64,000 nucleotides of DNA from Luteibacter rhizovicinus DSM 16549 (GCF_001887595.1 NZ_CP017480.1:2322001-2386000), one strand, 5' to 3'. Positions 26,289-35,487 are shown, numbered from the stretch's first letter. Notes: generated from the sequence alone by a model not told the origin. Numbers and translations: made by a program.

Positions 26289-27160
26289 GCAACGCTCCCC
26301 AAGATCGGCAGGCGCGACGTACGAGGGCTCGGGTCGACGTGGCCTCTATATCGCATCGACACTCACGGTCGGCCGCGCGACTTCGGAATCTTGACGGCTC
26401 TTCGTGGCTCCGCAAGCCTGGTGGTCCCGTCACTTCAGACGGACTGGAGTTCACCACGACAATCGACGACGGCGAGGGGAGCTTTCGCCACGTCATCGTG
26501 AAGTTCAGCGAGCCCGTTGACGATCGTCCAGCGGCGCGTCGATGGGCCGATCTGCTCATCAGCGAACACTTGGCCGACCAGTTGCTCGCCGAACAGGAGG
26601 GAGCCGACGCCCGCACTGATCTGGTGTGGTCGCAAGGACGCGTCTGTCTGGAAGTGACTCGATTCGATCGCGTGGGGGTGCACGGATGGCGAGGATGCTT
26701 GACGCTTGCAGCATGGAGCGACGCACATGACGGCGACCGGGATGATTGGCCCGGCACGGCATTACGCATGCAACAGCATGGGTGGATCGAGAGCGACGCC
26801 GTGGAACAGGTGCGGAAGCGTTGGTGGTTCGGACGCCTGATTGCAAACAGCGACATGCATTTTGGCAATCTAAGCTTCTTCCTGGGTGACGCGCTTCCGC
26901 TTCAACTTACCCCGAGCTATGACATGTTGCCGATGTTGTATCGGCCGGCGACAAGCGGTGAACTGGTCGCGCGAGAGTTCCGGTCACCGTCGCCGACGCC
27001 TGCTGATCTCGCATTCTGGACGGTGGCTGCCGAGTGGGCTGACGCCTATTGGCAGCGCGTGTCTGCACACGCAGAGATCAGTGCGGACTTTCGACACATT
27101 GCTGCGACCAACCGGGAAGCCATCTCGAGAGCACGCATTCGATTCGAAGTCGGTAGCTAG
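26289..27160 (+). pseudogene. HipA/YjjJ-like kinase toxin, decayed
   Basis: Two frames together cover a YjjJ-type HipA protein. Frame one (26289-26420) gives the conserved VRGLGSTWPLYRIDTHGR segment. From about 26400 a second frame gives the kinase: VIVKFSEP (ATP-binding lysine), VCLEVTRFDRVG, RLIANSDMHFGNLSFF (catalytic Asn-Asp region) and LTPSYDMLPMLY (metal-binding Asp). The usual N-terminal winged helix and roughly 100 residues between the two parts are missing. The catalytic half is well preserved, so decay is recent. Intact relatives are about 440 residues. No antitoxin partner is visible, in keeping with solitary YjjJ genes. Confidence 0.72.
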
Positions 27161-27327
27161 CCAACTGCCACGGACGTAAATCTCAAGCGGGATGCGCTAC
27201 TGTCATGGATCGTGCCGATAACGCACCGCAGATGTCTATTTTACCGCATGAAGTTTCCGAAGAATTGACACGCGCTTAACGTGTGCGGGACTTACTCTCT
27301 CGACACTCGATCGCTAAGGAGAGCGTC

Positions 27328-27606
27328 ATGGGTCAGGCATTTGAACAAGCGCAATTGGATGTGAAGCAGTTGAGTGGCAGTCCGTCAGATGACGAATTGC
27401 TGCAGCTCTACGGGCTTCTTCGCCAAGGGACGGTCGGCGACGCCGACCTAAGCGGTAATCCAGGCATATTCGACATTCGAGCCAAGGCGAAATTGGATGC
27501 CTGGAAGCGCGTGTCGGATCAAGGCTTGTCTCAGGATGAAGTCGAAAAGCAGTACGTAGAACTCGTCGAGCGGCTAAAAAAGAGCTACGGATCCGACGCA
27601 GGTTAG
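27328..27606 (+). CDS. acyl-CoA-binding protein
   Basis: The 92-residue protein fits the ACBP four-helix family throughout: FEQAQLDVKQL, DDELLQLYGLLRQGTVGDAD, the signature NPGIFDIRAKAKLDAW and the C-terminal YVELVERLKKSYG. It binds medium- and long-chain acyl-CoA esters in the cytosol. AAGGAG seven bases ahead decides the ATG at 27328 rather than an upstream in-frame start. It converges on the truncated nuclease gene 30 bp away. Confidence 0.93.
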   Translation: MGQAFEQAQLDVKQLSGSPSDDELLQLYGLLRQGTVGDADLSGNPGIFDIRAKAKLDAWKRVSDQGLSQDEVEKQYVELVERLKKSYGSDAG

Positions 27607-27636
27607 CGGGCGTGGGATTCACGATTGCCGCGCTTG

Positions 27637-28308
27637 TCACTGGTCCAATGGAGCGGTCGTCTTCTCCAGAATCCGCATCGATTCCGCGTTCTTTCGTTCC
27701 CACTCCTGTGCTTCCTTCTTGCTCATCTTTGAAATTGCTGGAGGAGGCGTCGGATCAGCGAGCACGTTGTCGGACACATGGCCTGTCGGTGCCGGAGTAC
27801 GCGGCATCGAAGGCTTCACAACGGGCGCTGGCTGTGGGACCGACACGTGTTGAGACGCGTGAACGAGCGAGGTCGTCATGTTCTTGAATATGGCGGGGAT
27901 GACGAGGTAGTAGCCGAGCAGCAGAACGCCGATCGTCAGTCCTGCCTGGATGAGCAAGAACACGCCTTTTCGATCCTTTTTCGTCCACGACGGTTTCGAT
28001 GGCTTATTACCGGCCATGGTCGACAGCGGATCCCCGGCCCAGTGAGCCGTCGGCAGATCGCCGGTTTCCGAGAGCATGCGCCGCAGACCCACGCCATCGA
28101 TCAACTCGATCTGCGGGAACTCGGCGGCTGCGGTGATGGCGGCCGCGCTGAACGCTCCCGTGATGACGACGATAGCCCGCGTGGCGTGCTGGGTATGCAT
28201 CACGCCGATCAGCTGGTGAACGACGTTATGCGTTACCTCGTAGAAATTCTCTCGCTTGCACTGCACAACGATGTATTCGCCGTCGCGGTAGAGCTTGAGG
28301 TCGCTTAC
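27637..28308 (-). pseudogene. Mrr-like membrane nuclease, second tandem copy lacking its N-terminus
   Basis: The frame runs from the end of the preceding paralogue (about 28308) as SDLKLYRDGEYIVVQCKREN, VVHQLIGVMHT, a membrane helix (FLLIQAGLTIGVLLLGYYLVI) and a Pro-rich tail. It parallels the upstream gene from the catalytic Asp onward, but some 60-70 N-terminal residues are absent and replaced by the upstream gene's stop. The only usable start is GTG 28266, inside the QCK motif, which would omit the catalytic Asp. It is best read as the remnant of an unequal duplication, though a coupled truncated product is possible. Confidence 0.7.
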
Positions 28309-29123
28309 TGATCTTTCAGCACGGTGGCGATCGGCTTCTTGTCTTCCAGCGCAGCGACGACTTCGTGCTCATCGGCGGCATGGTGGATCACAGGCGGACG
28401 CGTTCGCATCGTCTCGACCATCCTCAGGCCGGACGTTAGTCCTGGCAGGACAGAGGGCGGCGGAGCGGCCGCGCGTTGCTGGGTCGCCACTGGCTTTTGA
28501 GCATCCAGCAGCCTCGCCATCTGCGCCTGCTGAATCTCATGAATGTAAAAGGTGTAAAGCATCACCAGCGCCCCGGCCATCACGACGACGGCCGCCACCG
28601 CGGCGACTGCTGCGGCACGATCTGTCCGGTGCTGGCGCGTCTGTCTCACGGGCGGTCGCGCTGCGCCGGTCCAGGCGGGAAACGCGGGCAAGGCCGGTGC
28701 CTCGTCGATCGGCTCAGCAACCGGCCCGAGCATCGCCCGGATGGTCTTGCCGTCGATGAGCTTGATGTGCCGGAACTTCGCGGCGGCCTCGCAGGCCGCG
28801 GTGGTGAACTCACCCGAGGTGATCACGATGGCGGCTGTCGCTCCCGCGGTATGCATCACGCCGATGAGCTGATGTACGTCGTTGTGGGGCACCTGGAAGG
28901 AGTTCCAGTGCTTGCACTGGACGACGACGAGTTCCTGTTCGCGGTAGAGCGTGAGGTCGATACCGCCGTCCGTGAGCCTGCTGCTTTCACCGGTACCGGT
29001 GTGCTCGACGCGATAGCCTTGCCGACGGAAGTGCTCCGCGACCAGGTGCTCGAAAGCACCCCAGGTGACCCGGCTCAGTGCATCGTCGTGACGATGGCGC
29101 ACGGACTTCATGCCAGGTCTCAT
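28305..29123 (-). CDS. Mrr/PD-(D/E)xK nuclease-like membrane protein
   Basis: The 272-residue protein has an N-terminal restriction-endonuclease-like domain: FEHLVAEHFRRQGYRVEHTG, then GGIDLTLYRE (Asp) and VVVQCKHW (QxK), the Mrr_cat pattern. After HQLIGVMHTAGATAAIVIT comes a linker and one membrane helix (AVAAVAAVVVMAGALVMLY, about residues 172-195), then a Pro-rich tail. Fusion of an Mrr-type nuclease to a membrane anchor is seen in uncharacterised proteins and some defence genes. A beheaded copy follows directly downstream. The role is unknown; foreign-DNA restriction at the membrane is inference. Confidence 0.82.
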   Translation of the reverse strand: MRPGMKSVRHRHDDALSRVTWGAFEHLVAEHFRRQGYRVEHTGTGESSRLTDGGIDLTLYREQELVVVQCKHWNSFQVPHNDVHQLIGVMHTAGATAAIVITSGEFTTAACEAAAKFRHIKLIDGKTIRAMLGPVAEPIDEAPALPAFPAWTGAARPPVRQTRQHRTDRAAAVAAVAAVVVMAGALVMLYTFYIHEIQQAQMARLLDAQKPVATQQRAAAPPPSVLPGLTSGLRMVETMRTRPPVIHHAADEHEVVAALEDKKPIATVLKDQ

Positions 29124-29275
29124 CGACTCGGCTCCGCAAGGTACGGTATCGAACGGCGCTGACGCGCGCTGGGCAGGACTTCCATGACTTCCCCCGTTAG
29201 CGTCCTAAGACGACGCAGCCCCCCGGCTGCCTCGATCGGACCCGTGGAATATAGCGGGTTCTTCTGTGGATTCCT

Positions 29276-29291
29276 GTAGGCCGATTCCTAC
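29276..29291. repeat. short hairpin resembling the REP core
   Basis: GTAGG-CCGATT-CCTAC forms a 5-bp stem and keeps the GTAGG...CCGATTC...CTAC elements of the window's REP family. It may be a collapsed REP copy. Confidence 0.35.
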
Positions 29292-29307
29292 AACGCACCC
29301 TCGGTGG

Positions 29308-29715
29308 CTATGCCAATTCGGTGGGTCTGGCGTCATACGCCGCGCGGGCCTGCATAACGGCGGGGGAGTGATCGACCGTCCAGTCGAAGAGCACCCGGAA
29401 CGGCTCTTCCAGGGTTCGGCCCAGCGGCGTGACGCTGTATTCCACCGCGACCTGAGAGCTTGGGATGACACGCCGGGCGAGGATGCCGTTGCGTTCGAGG
29501 CGGCGCAGGCTCTGGGCGAGTGCTTTTTGGGTGATCCCGTCGAGCCGGCGCCTGATTTCGTTGAAGCGGAGCGGTCCCGCGCAGAGTGCGGCCAGGATCA
29601 GGATGGACCACTTATCGGCAATCTGATCGAGCAGGAGGCGGTTGGACGTGTCCGAAGTCTCGGCGTTGTCGACGGGCACGGCGGCGAGCTCGGCGGACAG
29701 TTTCTTGCGCGGCAT
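29308..29715 (-). CDS. HxlR-family winged-helix regulator
   Basis: The 135-residue protein has a central HxlR domain: LLLDQIADKWSILILAAL, LRFNEIRRRLDGITQKALAQSLRRLERNG and the wing EYSVTPLGRTLEEP. The family responds to electrophiles and redox signals. GAGGAAACCAGC precedes the ATG. It is divergent from a SnoaL-like gene, and GTAT-N7-ATAC (29768-29782) lies between them as a candidate operator. Confidence 0.9.
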   Translation of the reverse strand: MPRKKLSAELAAVPVDNAETSDTSNRLLLDQIADKWSILILAALCAGPLRFNEIRRRLDGITQKALAQSLRRLERNGILARRVIPSSQVAVEYSVTPLGRTLEEPFRVLFDWTVDHSPAVMQARAAYDARPTELA

Positions 29716-29767
29716 GCTGGTTTCCTCGGCGATACCTGATGGCTTGAAAGTGCGTTATTTACACTAA

Positions 29768-29782
29768 GTATCCAACGTATAC
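29768..29782. promoter_or_regulatory. candidate HxlR operator
   Basis: GTAT-CCAACGT-ATAC is an inverted repeat placed centrally in the 99-bp divergent spacer. Arms are only four bases. Confidence 0.35.
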
Positions 29783-29814
29783 CATGAGGTCATTCCCTCA
29801 TCGAGCGACTTCTC

Positions 29815-30282
29815 ATGACCACCGCCGCGCACGTTTCGTCCGCTACCGACCAGCTCGCCGTCACCGACGCCCTCTATCGCTTTGCCACCGGCATCGATCT
29901 CAAGGACCGCGATCTGCTCGCATCGTCACTTGCAGAAGATGCCGTATCCGACTTCCGCGCCGCTGCGGCGAAGGCCGGCTTTGAGTACCCCGTGCTTGAA
30001 GGACGGGACACGATCGTCAGTGCACTGTCGACCTCGCTGACTTCGCTCGACACGACACATTCGGTGAGCAACCCGCGCGTGACCATCGACGCGGACACAG
30101 CCCGCCTGGAGGCCATGGTGGAAGCCCAGCACGTACCGAAGAACAATGCCTCCATGCACTACCTCATGAAGAACCGCTACGACGTGCAGCTGATCCGGCA
30201 GGGTGACGCCTGGGTCATCAAGCATGTCGCGATCGACAACGTGTGGCGCGACGGCGACCCGGCGGTGCTTGCGGGCGTCTGA
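29815..30282 (+). CDS. SnoaL-like (NTF2 fold) protein
   Basis: This 155-residue protein has the SnoaL_4-type pattern: DALYRFATGIDLKDRDLLASSLAEDAVSDF, then a central GRDTIVSAL and LDTTHSVSNPRVTID, with a closing sheet. Family members are isomerases, hydratases or ring-hydroxylating accessory enzymes, and many are uncharacterised. It is probably regulated by the divergent HxlR protein. It converges on the AraC-type gene five bases downstream. Confidence 0.85.
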   Translation: MTTAAHVSSATDQLAVTDALYRFATGIDLKDRDLLASSLAEDAVSDFRAAAAKAGFEYPVLEGRDTIVSALSTSLTSLDTTHSVSNPRVTIDADTARLEAMVEAQHVPKNNASMHYLMKNRYDVQLIRQGDAWVIKHVAIDNVWRDGDPAVLAGV

Positions 30283-30287
30283 GCCCA

Positions 30288-31193
30288 CTACGGGGCGGAA
30301 GAAACCCCATGCCGCCGCGCCTCGGCAACGATGCGTGCGGCGTCCTGCGTGGGTGGCAAGCCGAAGGCACGCGCGTATTCGCGGCTGAACTGGGTCGGGC
30401 TTTCGTAGCCCACATCCAGTGCGACCGTGGTGACGTTACCCGCGCCGCCCATGAGCAGCTTCCGCGCCTGCAACAGGCGGAGACGTTTCTGGTACTGCAA
30501 GGGACTGAGCGCGGTAACGGCCTTGAAGTGACGATGGAACGCCGAGGAGCTCATGGCCGCCCGCTCCGCGAGTGCCTCGATGCGTAACGGTTGCGCGAAG
30601 TCACGCCGGATCCACTCGATGGCGTGACCCACGCGCGACAGCGCACTGTCGGGCGTGGCGATGTCGCTGAGCATCCAGCCGAGGGGGCCCTGCAGGACCC
30701 GGTACAGAATCTCGCGCTCGTACGCAGGCGCCAGCGCGGGAACGTCCTGTGGGCGTTTCATCAGACGGAGCATCCGCACCCAGGCATCCATGAGTTCCGG
30801 TGTCACGGCGGCAACCGAGAACGCTGCCACGCCACGATTCTCTGCCGACGGGCGGGGCAGGTCGGCCAGCAAGGTGGCGACGATCGCGGGATCGAGCGTG
30901 AGGCTCACTGCGAGATAAGGCTCGCCCTCTGCGGAGGGCCGTACCGCGCCGACGGCAGGCAGATCCACGGACATGACGAAGTAGGTCGCCGGATCGTAGT
31001 GCAGGGTCCGGTCGCCCACGGTCATGGATTTTCCGCCCTGCAGGATCAGGTTGATCATGGGGTCGTACACGCCGGCCAGTTCATGCTGTGGGATCGCTCC
31101 CTGCACCATGGCCACGCGCGGAATGCCGGTGGCGGTGGCGCGGTTCTGCGCCCCGGCGGCGAGAGCCCTCAATTCCTGCAGTGCGTCGTTCAT
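30288..31193 (-). CDS. AraC-family regulator with AraC_N domain
   Basis: The 301-residue protein has an N-terminal AraC_N/cupin domain (GAIPQHELAGVYDPMINLILQGGKSM) and two C-terminal helix-turn-helix motifs (LRIEALAERAAMSSSAFHRHFKAVTALSPLQYQKRLRL and VTTVALDVGYESPTQFSREYARAFG). The start at 31193 begins the domain; a longer frame upstream would run across the SDR promoter. It is divergent from the SDR gene and most likely activates it. Confidence 0.93.
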   Translation of the reverse strand: MNDALQELRALAAGAQNRATATGIPRVAMVQGAIPQHELAGVYDPMINLILQGGKSMTVGDRTLHYDPATYFVMSVDLPAVGAVRPSAEGEPYLAVSLTLDPAIVATLLADLPRPSAENRGVAAFSVAAVTPELMDAWVRMLRLMKRPQDVPALAPAYEREILYRVLQGPLGWMLSDIATPDSALSRVGHAIEWIRRDFAQPLRIEALAERAAMSSSAFHRHFKAVTALSPLQYQKRLRLLQARKLLMGGAGNVTTVALDVGYESPTQFSREYARAFGLPPTQDAARIVAEARRHGVSSAP

Positions 31194-31329
31194 GGGTCCA
31201 TGGTAGCGGCAGACTGCGCCCCATCCGCGTGAGGTGAGAGGAATAGGCAGGTATGCGGCAGGAACCGGTGCGACGCCCGCCGACGCGACTCCTAGAGTGA
31301 ACCTCGTACCCACTACAACGAGTTTCCTC

Positions 31330-32073
31330 ATGAAAGTCATTGTCATCACCGGCGGTAGCCGAGGCATCGGTGCCAGCACCGCCATCCAGTGCGCCGAGCT
31401 GGGCATGGGCGTGATCCTTACCTATAAGAACCAACCCGAGGCCGCGGCGTCGGTCGTCGAACGGATCGAAGCGCTCGGTGGCAAGGCGGTCGCCCTGGCT
31501 CTCGATGTGGCCGACGCGAACAGCTTTGCTTCGTTTCGCGACGATGTCCGCCGCACCTTGGCCTCTACCTGGGGCGACAGCTCACTCGCTGGCCTCGTGA
31601 ACAACGCCGGCTATGGCCTGTTCAATCCGTTGGAAACCGTGACGCAGGAACAGTTCGATGGCCTGATGAACGTCCATCTCAAGGGACCGTTCTTCCTGAC
31701 CCAGGCGCTGCTGCCGCTGCTGGCCGACGGCGCCAGTATCGTGAACCTGACGAGCGCGACGACGCGTGTCGCCACCGCGGGTGTGGCGCCTTACGCCGCC
31801 TTCAAAGGTGGCCTCGAAGTGCTGACGCGCTACATGGCGAAGGAGTTTGGCGGCCGTCGCATTCGGGCGAACGCGGTCTCGCCGGGTGCCATCCGTACCG
31901 AACTGGGCGGCGGCCTGAACGACGAGTTCGAAGCGATGCTCGCCGGGCAGACAGCGCTCGGCCGCGTCGGCGAGCCGGAGGATGTGGGTCGCGTGATCGC
32001 GAGTCTGCTGTCTGACGACAGCGGCTGGATCAATGCGCAGTCGATCGAAGTCGCCGGTGGCTACAATATCTAA
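31330..32073 (+). CDS. short-chain dehydrogenase/reductase
   Basis: The 247-residue SDR has TGGSRGIGAS for the cofactor, NNAGYG, the catalytic Ser in NLTSATT and YAAFK, and ends GGYNI. The start at 31330 puts the Rossmann strand directly after the initiator, as usual. It lies opposite the AraC-type gene and 14 bp upstream of a VOC gene, so the two enzymes probably form one AraC-controlled unit. Confidence 0.92.
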   Translation: MKVIVITGGSRGIGASTAIQCAELGMGVILTYKNQPEAAASVVERIEALGGKAVALALDVADANSFASFRDDVRRTLASTWGDSSLAGLVNNAGYGLFNPLETVTQEQFDGLMNVHLKGPFFLTQALLPLLADGASIVNLTSATTRVATAGVAPYAAFKGGLEVLTRYMAKEFGGRRIRANAVSPGAIRTELGGGLNDEFEAMLAGQTALGRVGEPEDVGRVIASLLSDDSGWINAQSIEVAGGYNI

Positions 32074-32087
32074 GTCGAGGGTTTGCC

Positions 32088-32489
32088 ATGTTGGATCATG
32101 TTTTCATCTCCGTCAGCGATATCGATCGTTCCATCGCTTTCTATACGACCGCGCTCGCGCCGCTCGGCATCACGCAGCGGGTCGATTACGACGGTAAATA
32201 CGGTCCGCCAGGGCATCCGGACCTCAAGGGGTTTGGTGTGGACGGACGCATCGTCTTCTGGTTGAGGAAGGGCGTCGTGGAAGGTAGGTCCGCGCATGTT
32301 GGCTTCGTGGCGTCGAGTAACGCCACGGTCGATGCGGCTTATGACGCCGCGATCGCTGCGGGTGCGACGGACAACGGTGCACCGGGTGCGCGCCTGTACT
32401 ACGACCCGCGCTACTACGCGGCCAATGTGTTCGACCCTGATGGTTACAGCCTGGAGTTCGTGTACAAGAGCTGGCAGCACGCGGCATGA
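32088..32489 (+). CDS. VOC-family (glyoxalase/dioxygenase-like) protein
   Basis: This 133-residue protein has two beta-alpha-beta-beta-beta modules starting MLDHVFISVSDIDRSIAFY and ending in the typical NVFDPDGYSLEFVYK. Candidate metal ligands are His4, a mid-strand His (SAHVGFVA) and the closing Glu. The specific reaction (glyoxalase, fosfomycin-type or dioxygenase) cannot be told. It follows the SDR with a GAGGG ribosome site. Confidence 0.9.
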   Translation: MLDHVFISVSDIDRSIAFYTTALAPLGITQRVDYDGKYGPPGHPDLKGFGVDGRIVFWLRKGVVEGRSAHVGFVASSNATVDAAYDAAIAAGATDNGAPGARLYYDPRYYAANVFDPDGYSLEFVYKSWQHAA

Positions 32490-32542
32490 AGACACCCCCT
32501 GAGCCACGGTATGCACGACCTCGACATCCCATGGAAATGAAA

Positions 32543-32560
32543 GAGCGCTTCCCTGCGCTC
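32543..32560. terminator. weak hairpin between convergent genes
   Basis: GAGCGC-TTCCCT-GCGCTC is a perfect 6-bp stem between the VOC gene and the oppositely directed membrane-protein gene. Confidence 0.45.
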
Positions 32561-32570
32561 AGGCAATCGT

Positions 32571-33614
32571 TCAGGCGTGCTGGGACGGGGTCACCCGGTC
32601 ATCGATTACGACCACATATCGACGCCCGGCGAGCGCGCCACCCAATGCGGCAGCCATTGCACCGAGGATCAACGCAATCGCGGCACCCAACGAAGCTTTG
32701 GCGGCGGCTTTAGCCGCGGCGTCAGCAGCCTCACGGGCCTTCACTTCAGCGTCGGCCTTGGCTTGAGCGATCTTCGCCTTGGTCTGCTGATACTGCGCGA
32801 TCCACGTGTCGACACGCTGCTCCGCTTCCTGCTGGGAAACGCCGGTGCGCGCCACCACGACGTTCACCAATGCCTGCTTGTCGGCCTGCTGAACTGTGTC
32901 GGTGCCGGACGCGATGATGCGTTGGGCCACCGTCTGCACGTCTTCGCCGGTGTCGCCGTTGCCTTGATTTTGTGTGGCGTTGTTCAGCTGATTGGCGGCG
33001 CCGTTCGCTTGCTGCTTGATGGCGTCCGGCTGCAAGGCCGGTTTGCCAGTCTGCGCCAGCAACTGCTGGGCCTGGCCTTTCACTGAGTCCATCGTAATGC
33101 CGCTGTCCTGCAGCTGTTTTTTAGCTGCATCAGCCATGGGGCCTGCGGCGGCCGCAAGACCCGTGCCTGCGGCCGTTGCTGCAGTTCCCACGGCTGTGGC
33201 GCCGCTCTTTACGATCGACGTGACAGCCGTGGCTACCAAGTAGGCGCCCAGCAAGCTGGCTAAACCCCAAGCCACCAGACCATGAAGCATGGCGTCGGTG
33301 CGACCAGGTGCGCCGGCAAGATGGCCGGCAACCCATCCGCCAGTGAACAGCGCCACCACGCTGCTGACCGCCCACCAGATGGCGGCACCCATGCTCACGC
33401 TCGAGGCGTCGGGGGAGTCGTGCGCGATCGGGTCTGCGGTGCTGAACCCGACGCCCGCCCCGATAAGGCTCAGGACGAGTTGAATCACGATTGCAATGAT
33501 CACTCCGGCGAAAATGGACCCCCACGACATGCGGCGGAGGAGGCGCGAATCCTGCCTCACGATGTCGGAGTGAACGGGCCGGTCAAAGCTGGAGTCGGTA
33601 CGGATAGTATTCAT
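32571..33614 (-). CDS. multi-helix membrane protein with Ala/Gln-rich soluble domain
   Basis: The 347-residue protein has four membrane segments: MSWGSIFAGVIIAIVIQLVLSLIG, a pair around SSVVALFTGGWVAGHLAG and LGAYLVATAVT, and a C-terminal glycine-rich helix (LGAAIALILGAMAAALGGALAG). Between them is a long helical region rich in Ala and Gln with coiled-coil character (KAKIAQAKADAEVKAREAADAAAK). Similar proteins are annotated only as PhnA-like or hypothetical. The glycine-zipper end recalls stress-induced envelope proteins. AGGGAATCTC precedes ATG 33614. It borders a stress-gene island. Confidence 0.78.
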   Translation of the reverse strand: MNTIRTDSSFDRPVHSDIVRQDSRLLRRMSWGSIFAGVIIAIVIQLVLSLIGAGVGFSTADPIAHDSPDASSVSMGAAIWWAVSSVVALFTGGWVAGHLAGAPGRTDAMLHGLVAWGLASLLGAYLVATAVTSIVKSGATAVGTAATAAGTGLAAAAGPMADAAKKQLQDSGITMDSVKGQAQQLLAQTGKPALQPDAIKQQANGAANQLNNATQNQGNGDTGEDVQTVAQRIIASGTDTVQQADKQALVNVVVARTGVSQQEAEQRVDTWIAQYQQTKAKIAQAKADAEVKAREAADAAAKAAAKASLGAAIALILGAMAAALGGALAGRRYVVVIDDRVTPSQHA

Positions 33615-34059
33615 GAGATTCCCTGAGATGTTCGCCGCGTTGGTAATTGCTTGAGGACGGCCGAGGCGAGCGGCCGGAGCAGTGCTTCTGACAGTCCGCT
33701 GCCCTACGTGATCAGGCTGTGTGGGGCGCGTGTGGTCATGCATCGCGGCGGCGTTTGACCCATCACCCTTCTGGCTTCCTGCATGAGGCCTACGGCACTG
33801 CTCCATTGGGGCCAGCGCCCGACCCGCGATCTGCTCAGTGATGCCGCCACAGATTCGCCGGCCCCCAATGGCCCGGTCGCTTTCTGCGAGACGAAAATTC
33901 AGTCCCCTCCCAGGTTCATTCGCGGGCAGGCGACCGGCGTTTTGACGCCAAATCGATGAGGCAACGCGCAGAGCGGGTGAGGAGAGAGACCGCGACCGTA
34001 TCCATGCCAGTCACAGAACGCGGCACACGCTGCCGTTGCCCTTCGTTCGGAGATCTTCC
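33615..34059. other. 445-bp gene-poor spacer
   Basis: I found no credible gene, repeat or clear promoter. Open frames here lack ribosome sites and homology. It opens the mosaic region that extends to about 44.5 kb. Confidence 0.5.
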
Positions 34060-34434
34060 ATGGTAAGTAATGATGACGCGGGGCGACCGGTCGGCGCAGT
34101 AGGGTCCGAGTTTTTCGATGCCGAGACCGCACCGCCCGCCGCACTCATGACGCCTCAGGATCTCCTCGCTCTGGCGCTGGACCTCGTGGCATTAACGGAA
34201 GCACTTGCAGACAGCGACGACATTGAAGCGCTGTTTCGGTGCCAGCGCATTCGTCAACGAACAAAACTTCCTTCACTGCAAGGGACACACAACGCCACGT
34301 CTACGTTGGAGATCGCGATCGCGGAGGATACTTTCATGTTCACCCGTGAACGGTGCGCGCAGCATCTCGTCGATAACGTGCAGCAAGAGCTGTGCGTCGC
34401 TTTACGACCACTAGGCGCATCGCCTTTAGATTGA
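34060..34434 (+). CDS. hypothetical protein
   Basis: This 124-residue product starts at ATG 34060, preceded by GGAG with seven-base spacing. It contains an acidic helix LLALALDLVALTEALADSDDIEALF followed by a basic patch (CQRIRQRTKLP). I do not recognise a family. The neighbours are orphan genes of the stress island. Confidence 0.5.
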   Translation: MVSNDDAGRPVGAVGSEFFDAETAPPAALMTPQDLLALALDLVALTEALADSDDIEALFRCQRIRQRTKLPSLQGTHNATSTLEIAIAEDTFMFTRERCAQHLVDNVQQELCVALRPLGASPLD

Positions 34435-34544
34435 GGGGGCGGAGCCCGCAATGGTGCCGGCGTGGCTTATCGTCACACCAGTATCCGAGTTCGTAAGGCG
34501 TGGCAGGAACTACGCCAACCGCCCTTGTCCGAACCGTCCTGTGT

Positions 34545-35108
34545 TTAGGGTAAGCGCTCCACTGGATGTTCACCGTCCAACCAACCTGCGGGTTTACTCG
34601 CCGCCCATTCAATGTCGCGAGCGACAGAGTCGGATATAGGGCCGCCTTCGAGCATTGTTCTGAGATCGGATTCCGGAATACCGAGGACCCTTGCGGCAAG
34701 AGGCAGACCCATAGCGAGATCCGCTCCAAGATCGTCAAGAACAGACGCAAGGTTCGTCCTGCGATGGCCCGACCTCTCATCTATCGAACTGGCGACGCGC
34801 AAGACGTGCGCTACCGCTAGAGCCGCAGCATCTTGTTTCGAAGCAGCGAGTTTGTCTGACGTGGGCACGAAGACTCCCGTGATTTGGACCGCGCGCACTC
34901 GTGCGCGTATGTCCGCCTCGAGATGTTCCGGTGCCTCCGAGGCCCCCATTAACTCCGCAGGCGGCTCGCCTGTATCGCGGAACACGGCACGCCAGACCCA
35001 CGGCTTGTGGCCAGACTCTTGAGTCGCGACCACCTTGGCCGTGACCTGATTGCCGGCACGGTCGGAGCAGCGAAACGAAAGCCTATGGGGCTCGGGTAGC
35101 GTATGCAT
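34545..35108 (-). CDS. hypothetical protein with a C-terminal GWLD helix-turn-helix-like domain
   Basis: The 187-residue protein has an excellent ribosome site (AAGGAGG). Residues 1-90 are a beta-rich domain of unknown type. Residues 110-180 (RRTNLASVLDDLG, AARVLGIPESDLRTMLEGGPIS, ARDIEWAASKPAGWLD) follow the layout of small repressor-like HTH domains ending in PxGWLD. The same C-terminal pattern recurs in the protein at 43178-43609. DNA binding is inference. No partner gene is adjacent. Confidence 0.72.
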   Translation of the reverse strand: MHTLPEPHRLSFRCSDRAGNQVTAKVVATQESGHKPWVWRAVFRDTGEPPAELMGASEAPEHLEADIRARVRAVQITGVFVPTSDKLAASKQDAAALAVAHVLRVASSIDERSGHRRTNLASVLDDLGADLAMGLPLAARVLGIPESDLRTMLEGGPISDSVARDIEWAASKPAGWLDGEHPVERLP

Positions 35109-35487
35109 TGGACCTCCTTGGCCAGAGGCCAGGGAGAATCCCTGTGGGCGCTCGGCGCAAGGTGGCCGGTGCCGTTCTCTTAACTACCCTACGATGGCAC
35201 AGCATGCGCATGGCCTCGGTGACGGCTTCCATTCACGCATCCCCGGTAGCGACGGCGTCCAAGAGTGAGAACGATTGGTCGAGGAGATTTGCGAGAATGA
35301 CCGTCAAGCGCCGGAACCCGGCACCCGCAGACCGTGCAGCTTTAAACGCCCCAATGGACTATTTGCTTCAGTTCCGGAGATGCGAGGCACGCAAAGACAA
35401 GCAAGAAGAGGCCAGACATGACGGCAAGCAGCGGCGGGCGACACCTGAACGGGTGCCGCCGACGAGCAAACAACCGCTCCGCACGGG
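35109..35487. other. 379-bp gene-poor spacer
   Basis: No credible gene was found. Frames crossing this stretch continue antisense into the Mn-catalase gene and lack support. Confidence 0.5.

Noticed and set aside
27265..27298. TTGACA ahead of the acyl-CoA-binding protein gene as a full sigma70 promoter
   Set aside because: The only -10-like hexamer (TACTCT, 27293-27298) is 22 bp away, too far for a standard promoter.
31194..31406. N-terminal extension of the AraC-type protein
   Set aside because: It would cross the SDR promoter and its start codon; the AraC_N domain begins at 31193.
33899..34144. Minus-strand 81-codon frame in the spacer
   Set aside because: Arg/His/Pro-rich with no ribosome site; probably non-coding.
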